Part shown: positions 59,144-64,000 of the stretch, one piece after another
Numbering within the stretch: position 1 is the stretch's first letter
Layout: each line of letters begins with the position of its first letter
Assembly (NCBI RefSeq): GCF_009763805.1
Contig: NZ_CP046804.1
Coordinates: 1,488,001-1,552,000, forward strand
DNA: 64,000 nucleotides
Origin: Vibrio cidicii
Lineage (GTDB): Bacteria > Pseudomonadota > Gammaproteobacteria > Enterobacterales > Vibrionaceae
Direction: 5' to 3'
Translations under genes and position numbers: made by a program
The notes under the pieces: generated by a model
Seen by the model: only the letters and a program-made list of their open reading frames with translations
Database searches by the model: none
What the model was told of the DNA's origin: nothing

Positions 59144-60823
59144 GTGAATATAGACGTCGTACTTCTTCTTGAGCAAAATCCAGTTCTGCTCATCTTCGTG
59201 GTGTTGGCCATCGGCCTCTCTTTTGGCAAAATCCGCTTCGGCAATATGCAGCTTGGCAACTCAATTGGTGTTCTGATCACTTCCTTGATTATGGGCCACC
59301 TCGGTTTCTCGTTTAACGCTGAGGCACTCACCATTGGGTTTATGCTGTTTATTTATTGCGTTGGTATCGAAGCCGGACCCAACTTTTTCGGTATTTTCTT
59401 TCGAGATGGCAAACACTATTTGACACTGAGCCTAGTGGTGTTAGTCACGGCGTTAGCTATTGCCTACTTTGCCAGCCATTACATGGGACTGGATTTTGGT
59501 TTGGCCGCTGGCATGATGGCGGGGGCACTCACTGCGACGCCAGTATTGGTAGGGGCACAGGACGCACTCAATTCGGGACTAGCGTCCATTCCAAGAAACA
59601 TGGACTTTTCATTGGTGCTGGAAAACCTTTCAGTCGGTTACGCCATGGCCTATCTCGTCGGTTTGGTTAGCATGATCATGTTTGCCAAGTTGCTGCCTAA
59701 GTTGCAAAAGCAAAATCTGTCTGACTCAGCGCAGCAAATTGCGCAAGAGCGCGGTTTGGGCGGTTCAGGGCGTAAAGTCTATTTGCCGATCATTCGCGCC
59801 TATCGAGTCGGCGCGGAACTTATTGACTGGACGGACGGTAAAAACCTGCGTGAACTGGGTATCTACCGCCAGACGGGCTGCTACATCGAACGTATTCGCC
59901 GCAACGGTATCCTCGCCCATCCCGATGGTGATGCGATTTTGCAAGAGGGTGATGAGATTGCCTTGGTCGGTTTCCCCGACAGCCACGCGCGCCTTGACCC
60001 GAGCTTTCGCAACGGCAAAGAGGTTTTCGACCGAAACCTGCTCGATTTGCGTATTGTAGAAGAAGAGATCGTGGTAAAAAGCGATGCGATTGCCGGCAAA
60101 CGTCTTTCCGATCTTAATCTTTCGGAATATGGTTGTTTCCTGAACCGCGTAGTCCGCGCACAGATCGAAATGCCCATGGATCTCGATATCGTGCTAGCCA
60201 AAGGCGACGTATTACAAGTCAGTGGTGAAAAGAGCCGTGTTCATGGCCTAGCTGAGCGCATCGGTTTCATCTCGATCCACAGTCAAATGGCTGACCTGCT
60301 CGCTTTCTGCAGTTTCTTCATTCTCGGCATTATGTTCGGCTTAGTCACCATGACGTTCGGCCAAGTCTCTTTCAGTTTGGGCAACGCAGTAGGCTTATTA
60401 CTCTCTGGGATCACGCTGGGCTTTTTACGAGCAAACCACCCTACTTTTGGCTACGTACCACAGGGGGCGCTGAACATGGTCAAAGACTTAGGGCTGATGA
60501 TTTTTATGGTAGGGATCGGCCTTAGTGCAGGTGGCAAAATGTTCGACCATTTGACCCTAGTCGGACCGAAAATTATCGGCATCGCCTTCTTGGTGAGTGT
60601 CGTGCCCGTCGTTTTTGCCTACCTTGTTGGTGCTTACATCCTTAAGATGAACCGCGCTTTACTATTTGGTGCCATCATTGGTGCTCGTACCTGTGCGCCC
60701 GCGATGGACATAGTGAATGACTATGCCAAGTCAACCATTCCTGCCCTTGGTTATGCTGGCACATACGCTATCGCCAATATTTTGATGACGTTGGCGGGAA
60801 CGATATTGATTATTCTTAGCTAG
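59144..60823 (+). CDS. ybjL: YbjL-type aspartate-alanine exchanger family transporter
   Basis: 559 aa. Two similar membrane halves of the AspT/YidE/YbjL fold ([17 protein letters not shown]...[15 protein letters not shown] in half one, [12 protein letters not shown]...[13 protein letters not shown] in half two) flank two cytosolic TrkA-C domains (~200-360, [32 protein letters not shown]). Substrate unknown; E. coli YbjL lies next to grxA too, so the order is conserved. The start is GTG 59144 with only weak AGAG upstream. Confidence 0.9.
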   Translation: MNIDVVLLLEQNPVLLIFVVLAIGLSFGKIRFGNMQLGNSIGVLITSLIMGHLGFSFNAEALTIGFMLFIYCVGIEAGPNFFGIFFRDGKHYLTLSLVVLVTALAIAYFASHYMGLDFGLAAGMMAGALTATPVLVGAQDALNSGLASIPRNMDFSLVLENLSVGYAMAYLVGLVSMIMFAKLLPKLQKQNLSDSAQQIAQERGLGGSGRKVYLPIIRAYRVGAELIDWTDGKNLRELGIYRQTGCYIERIRRNGILAHPDGDAILQEGDEIALVGFPDSHARLDPSFRNGKEVFDRNLLDLRIVEEEIVVKSDAIAGKRLSDLNLSEYGCFLNRVVRAQIEMPMDLDIVLAKGDVLQVSGEKSRVHGLAERIGFISIHSQMADLLAFCSFFILGIMFGLVTMTFGQVSFSLGNAVGLLLSGITLGFLRANHPTFGYVPQGALNMVKDLGLMIFMVGIGLSAGGKMFDHLTLVGPKIIGIAFLVSVVPVVFAYLVGAYILKMNRALLFGAIIGARTCAPAMDIVNDYAKSTIPALGYAGTYAIANILMTLAGTILIILS

Positions 60824-60846
60824 CACCAGCTACCACAAGTAAACAA

Positions 60847-60868
60847 AAGGCGCTCAATTGAGCGCCTT
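60847..60868. terminator. Bidirectional terminator between ybjL and fabV
   Basis: A 22-bp perfect palindrome (AAGGCGCTCAA/TTGAGCGCCTT). It lies between convergent genes with modest T content either side. Confidence 0.8.
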
Positions 60869-60892
60869 GTCTATGTGTTGTCTAGTAGCAGA

Positions 60893-62095
60893 TTAGATAG
60901 TGATAAAATCCGTCGCGACTTGTGGATTCACTTCTGCATCGTAATCGACACCATCAATACCAAAGCCAAACAGCTTCAAGAACTCTTCTTTGTACTGCAC
61001 ATAGTCTGTCAGTTCTTTCAGGTTCTCAGTGGTAATTTGAGGCCATAGATCACGGCAGTATTGCTGAATGTCGTCACGCAGTTCCCAATCATCCAGACGC
61101 AGACGATTCTTATCGTCCACTTCTGCCGCGCTGCCATCTTCTTTATAAAGACGTTGGCTAAACATGCGATAGATCTGCTCCATACACCCTTCGTGTACAC
61201 CTTCTTGGCGCATTTTCTTAAACACCATCGCAATGTACAACGGCATTACTGGAATCGCAGAGCTCGCCTGAGTGACCACTGACTTCAACACTGCGACGTT
61301 CGCACTACCACCAGTTGTGGCTAGCTTGTCGTTCAGCGCCGCGGCAGCGCGATCTAGATCCATCTTCGCTTTGCCTAGTGCACCATCCCAGTAGATTGGC
61401 CACGTCAGTTCAGTACCGATGTAGCTATAAGCGACCGTTTTACAACCGTCTGCCAATACGCCCGCTTCGGCCAACGCATTGATCCACAGCTCCCAATCTT
61501 CGCCACCCATAACCGTAATAGTATCTTGGATTTCTTGCTCAGTTGCAGGCTCTACGCTTGCTTCGATGATCACATCTTTGTTGGTATCAACCGCCGTAGA
61601 CTTGTAAGTTTGACCGATTGGCTTGAGCGCAGAACGGATCAGTTCGCCCGTACTTGGAAGCTTACGGACTGGCGATGCCAAAGAGTAAACCACCATATCC
61701 ACTTGGCCCAGATCGGCTTTGATGAGTTCGATGGCTTTCTCTTTCGCTTCATTGGAGAAAGCGTCGCCGTTGAGACTTTTCGCGTACAAACCTTCTTCAC
61801 GCGCTAGCTTCTCAAATGCGGCGGCATTGTAAAAACCTGCTGTGCCTGGTTTCTTCTCTGTGCCTTCTTTTTCGAAGAAAACACCAATGGTTGCTGCGCC
61901 GCCACCGAATGCCGCTGCAATACGAGAAGATAACCCGTAGCCACTTGACGAACCAACAACAAGAACGCGTTTCGGTGCGTTTTTGATCGGGCCTTGCGCC
62001 TTAGTGTAAGCAATTTGTTCTTTTACGTTCGCTTCACAACCCACTGGATGCGTTGTGGTACAGATAAAACCACGAATTTTAGGTTTGATGATCAT
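60893..62095 (-). CDS. fabV: Enoyl-ACP/enoyl-CoA reductase FabV
   Basis: 400 aa, the length of V. cholerae FabV. N-terminal [22 protein letters not shown]-binding [20 protein letters not shown], and the Tyr-x8-Lys active site with Tyr in [20 protein letters not shown]. It carries out the last reduction of fatty-acid elongation and, unlike FabI, is not inhibited by triclosan. The start at 62095 follows AAGGAA; an in-frame TTG two codons earlier is less likely. Confidence 0.95.
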   Translation of the reverse strand: MIIKPKIRGFICTTTHPVGCEANVKEQIAYTKAQGPIKNAPKRVLVVGSSSGYGLSSRIAAAFGGGAATIGVFFEKEGTEKKPGTAGFYNAAAFEKLAREEGLYAKSLNGDAFSNEAKEKAIELIKADLGQVDMVVYSLASPVRKLPSTGELIRSALKPIGQTYKSTAVDTNKDVIIEASVEPATEQEIQDTITVMGGEDWELWINALAEAGVLADGCKTVAYSYIGTELTWPIYWDGALGKAKMDLDRAAAALNDKLATTGGSANVAVLKSVVTQASSAIPVMPLYIAMVFKKMRQEGVHEGCMEQIYRMFSQRLYKEDGSAAEVDDKNRLRLDDWELRDDIQQYCRDLWPQITTENLKELTDYVQYKEEFLKLFGFGIDGVDYDAEVNPQVATDFITI

Positions 62096-62225
62096 ATTCA
62101 ACTTCCTTTAAAAAACGCTGCTAGGATAAAAGTTTCGACCACAGTTCGCATCTAATTTCTGTAAAAATGCGGCGAAAATGCAAGTGGTTGGAGCACTCTG
62201 GTAGATTTTTCTCCGTCAAAAATAG

Positions 62226-62253
62226 AAAAAGCACCTCAAATTAGGTGCTTTTT
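62226..62253 (-). terminator. Terminator of fadE
   Basis: On the minus strand AAAAAGCACCT (62253-62243) pairs with AGGTGCTTTTT (62236-62226), with CTATTTTTG after it. It lies 19 bases after the fadE stop. Confidence 0.88.
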
Positions 62254-62271
62254 CAGCTATGCGCTGCGAAA

Positions 62272-64000
62272 CTAAGCAGCGCTAGTCAGCTTTGCTTTAA
62301 TGGGAGCATCCGTCAAAGTTTCGGAAAAATCGAAGCTGAAATGGTCAACCTGAATCGCTTTATAGCGCAGTTTGTCCGCCGCTAGGATCTTATCGATCTC
62401 TTGCTCGCTTAAAACATCGGCCTCAAACGCTTGCTGTAAGCGGTCGTGCAATAGGCCTTTACGTGCCACTTTGCCCTCTTTGACCGCTTTCATCAGCTTG
62501 CGCTCTAGGGGTTTGATGTCATACATGGCTAAGAATGCCTGCTCCATCAAACCAACACTATCATCTGCAGATTTGCCGATGTAGCAGAGGCTTGTCATGC
62601 GATCGCGCTGTACGCCCGGAGTCATCATCGCTTCAGCAAGGCTGATGCACAGATCATCACTCGGTTTTTTGAAATGATTGCCCAGTGGGAAAAGCAATGC
62701 TTTCAGTACACCACCTACGTATTTCACTGGGAAATTGGCGTAAGCTTCGTTGAGCGACTTGGCCGCATGGTGCAAACAGTGCTGAACCGCATAATGGACA
62801 AAGTTGAGATCGCCCTGCTGGCGTCCTTCATCTTCGTATTTCTTCAACGCTGCTGAGGCCATGTATAGATAGCTAAGTCCGTCGCCAAGACGCGCTGAGA
62901 TCATCTCTTTGCGCTTGAGCTCACCACCAAGCGTTAACATCGCAAAATCGGCACTCACAGCGAGCGCTCGGCTCAAACGTGTCATATCTTTGTAGTAGCG
63001 CTGAGTCGGACCGCTCATGTGTGCTTTGACAAAGCGTGAACCTGTCAGTGCCGCCGCTAATGCGCCGAAGGTATTACCAGTGGCATGTTTGATGTGTTTA
63101 AACAACAGGTCATCAAATTGCTTGGCTCCCTCTTTCTCATCCGGGTTTGCCGCCGCTTCCATCTCTTTAAGCACGTAAGGGTGACAACGTGTTGCACCTT
63201 GACCAAAGATCATCAAGTTACGTGTCAGGATATTCGCACCTTCCACCGTAATCGCCACCGGAATGCCGAGGTAATGCGTCGCCAGATAGTTCATTGGCCC
63301 ATCTTGAATCGCACGGCCCGAATGGATGTCCATGGAATCATTAAGAATGGTGCGCGCCATTTCGGTCATATGGTACTTGGCAATCGCCGTCACAATCCCT
63401 GGTTTCTCTTTCAGATCCAACGATGTAGTGGTCAACGTCCGTGTCGCTTCGAGCAGATAAGTTAAACCGCCAATGCGACCCATCGCCTCCGCAACACCTT
63501 CAAATTTACCAATCGACATACCAAACTGTTTACGCACGTAGGCATAAGCGCCGGTTGTACGTGTCGTCAGGTGACCAATCGCGGTGCCCAGTGCAGGCAG
63601 CGAAATACCGCGTCCGGCAGAGAGGCACTCAACCAGCATGCGCCAGCCTTTGCCCGCATAATCCGCGCCACCAATCAGCCAGTCCATCGGAATGAAAACA
63701 TTCTGTCCACGAGTTGGCCCGTTCATAAAAGCCAAACCCAGCGGATCGTGGCGTTCACCAATCTCTACCCCTTCGTGATCGGCTGGGATCAGAGCGCAGG
63801 TAATACCGATGTCTGTTTTATCGCCAAGCAGGTGATCAGGATCGCTCAGTTTGAACGCCAGTCCTAGTACGGTTGCGACTGGTGCTAGGGTGATATAGCG
63901 TTTATTCCAGCTCACACGGATGCCGAGGACTTCTTTGCCTTCGTGCATACCGTAGCAAACCACACCTTGGTCTGGAATGCCACCAGCATCCGAGCCAGCT
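62272..64000 (-). CDS. fadE: Acyl-CoA dehydrogenase FadE, C-terminal part
   Basis: The last ~576 residues; the N-terminal ~240 lie beyond the window edge, and the frame is open to base 64000 (AGSDAGGIPDQGVVCYG). FadE performs the first step of fatty-acid beta-oxidation. Visible: VSWNKRYITLAPVATVLGLA, GRGISLPALGTAIGH, ILNDSMDIHSGRAIQDGP, ITVEGANILTRNLMIFGQGA, then the family's long C-terminal domain. It is downstream of nothing else in view and has its own terminator. Confidence 0.94.
   Translation of the reverse strand, partial: AGSDAGGIPDQGVVCYGMHEGKEVLGIRVSWNKRYITLAPVATVLGLAFKLSDPDHLLGDKTDIGITCALIPADHEGVEIGERHDPLGLAFMNGPTRGQNVFIPMDWLIGGADYAGKGWRMLVECLSAGRGISLPALGTAIGHLTTRTTGAYAYVRKQFGMSIGKFEGVAEAMGRIGGLTYLLEATRTLTTTSLDLKEKPGIVTAIAKYHMTEMARTILNDSMDIHSGRAIQDGPMNYLATHYLGIPVAITVEGANILTRNLMIFGQGATRCHPYVLKEMEAAANPDEKEGAKQFDDLLFKHIKHATGNTFGALAAALTGSRFVKAHMSGPTQRYYKDMTRLSRALAVSADFAMLTLGGELKRKEMISARLGDGLSYLYMASAALKKYEDEGRQQGDLNFVHYAVQHCLHHAAKSLNEAYANFPVKYVGGVLKALLFPLGNHFKKPSDDLCISLAEAMMTPGVQRDRMTSLCYIGKSADDSVGLMEQAFLAMYDIKPLERKLMKAVKEGKVARKGLLHDRLQQAFEADVLSEQEIDKILAADKLRYKAIQVDHFSFDFSETLTDAPIKAKLTSAA

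Overview
The window is a stretch of a Vibrio chromosome. The evidence is the gene set and order: hutH, a VesB-type protease, purC, maeA, trxB-cydDC, serC, tfoX, panP, hexR, grxA, ybjL, fabV, fadE. Supporting signs are a sulA-type SOS gene, a chitin-competence regulator and a GlyGly-CTERM exported protease. The closest named species I would guess is V. vulnificus or a near relative, but species level cannot be settled from sequence reading alone. I saw no rRNA, tRNA, CRISPR, insertion sequence or prophage.

Layout: 1-7952 holds the 3' end of hutH, a DUF3581 protein, a secreted trypsin-like protease, a small membrane methyltransferase, a YdiJ-type FAD/Fe-S dehydrogenase and a DUF3334 protein. 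8098-19392 is the most distinctive block. A TtrSR/ThsSR-like two-component system is transcribed leftward. Divergent from it is a rightward run of eight genes: YnjE-like sulfurtransferase, glutamate-synthase-like FAD/Fe-S oxidoreductase, HdrB-like CCG protein, TVP38 membrane protein, YnjB/YnjC/YnjD ABC importer and YnjF-like CDP-alcohol phosphotransferase. 19483-24412 has a DUF2786 protein, an OmpA-type lipoprotein, a membrane-anchored Sel1/J-domain protein, a tiny zinc-ribbon protein, an SOS-controlled sulA and PurR-controlled purC. 24487-37293 carries phoD, an unknown protein, pldA, an HrpB-like helicase, maeA, sanA, an SLC13 carrier, a diguanylate cyclase and a DUF2797 protein. 37375-44259 has an overlapping class V aminotransferase/2OG-dioxygenase pair, trxB and cydDC. 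44319-64000 contains an ABC exporter remnant, serC, a DUF945 protein, an unusual pseudo-receiver/cNMP-domain histidine kinase with its receiver, an outer-membrane protein, tfoX, an HDOD protein, lysO, panP, hexR, an iron alcohol dehydrogenase, grxA, ybjL, fabV and the 3' part of fadE.

Functional themes are redox and thiol balance (trxB, cydDC, grxA), central carbon and CoA/fatty-acid metabolism (maeA, panP, hexR, fabV, fadE) and envelope maintenance (pldA, sanA, OmpA-like lipoprotein). The 8098-19392 block looks like a sensed, inducible module that couples a sulfur-handling enzyme to a two-protein Fe-S redox pair and an importer.

An important caveat: thirteen genes carry exactly one apparent single-base indel. 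All are resolvable within short homopolymer runs (mostly +1 in runs of two or three, twice -1 in runs of four), and frame and conserved residues continue intact on the other side. This pattern fits sequencing or assembly error far better than thirteen real pseudogenes. I therefore annotate them as single genes and give the suspected base position for each.
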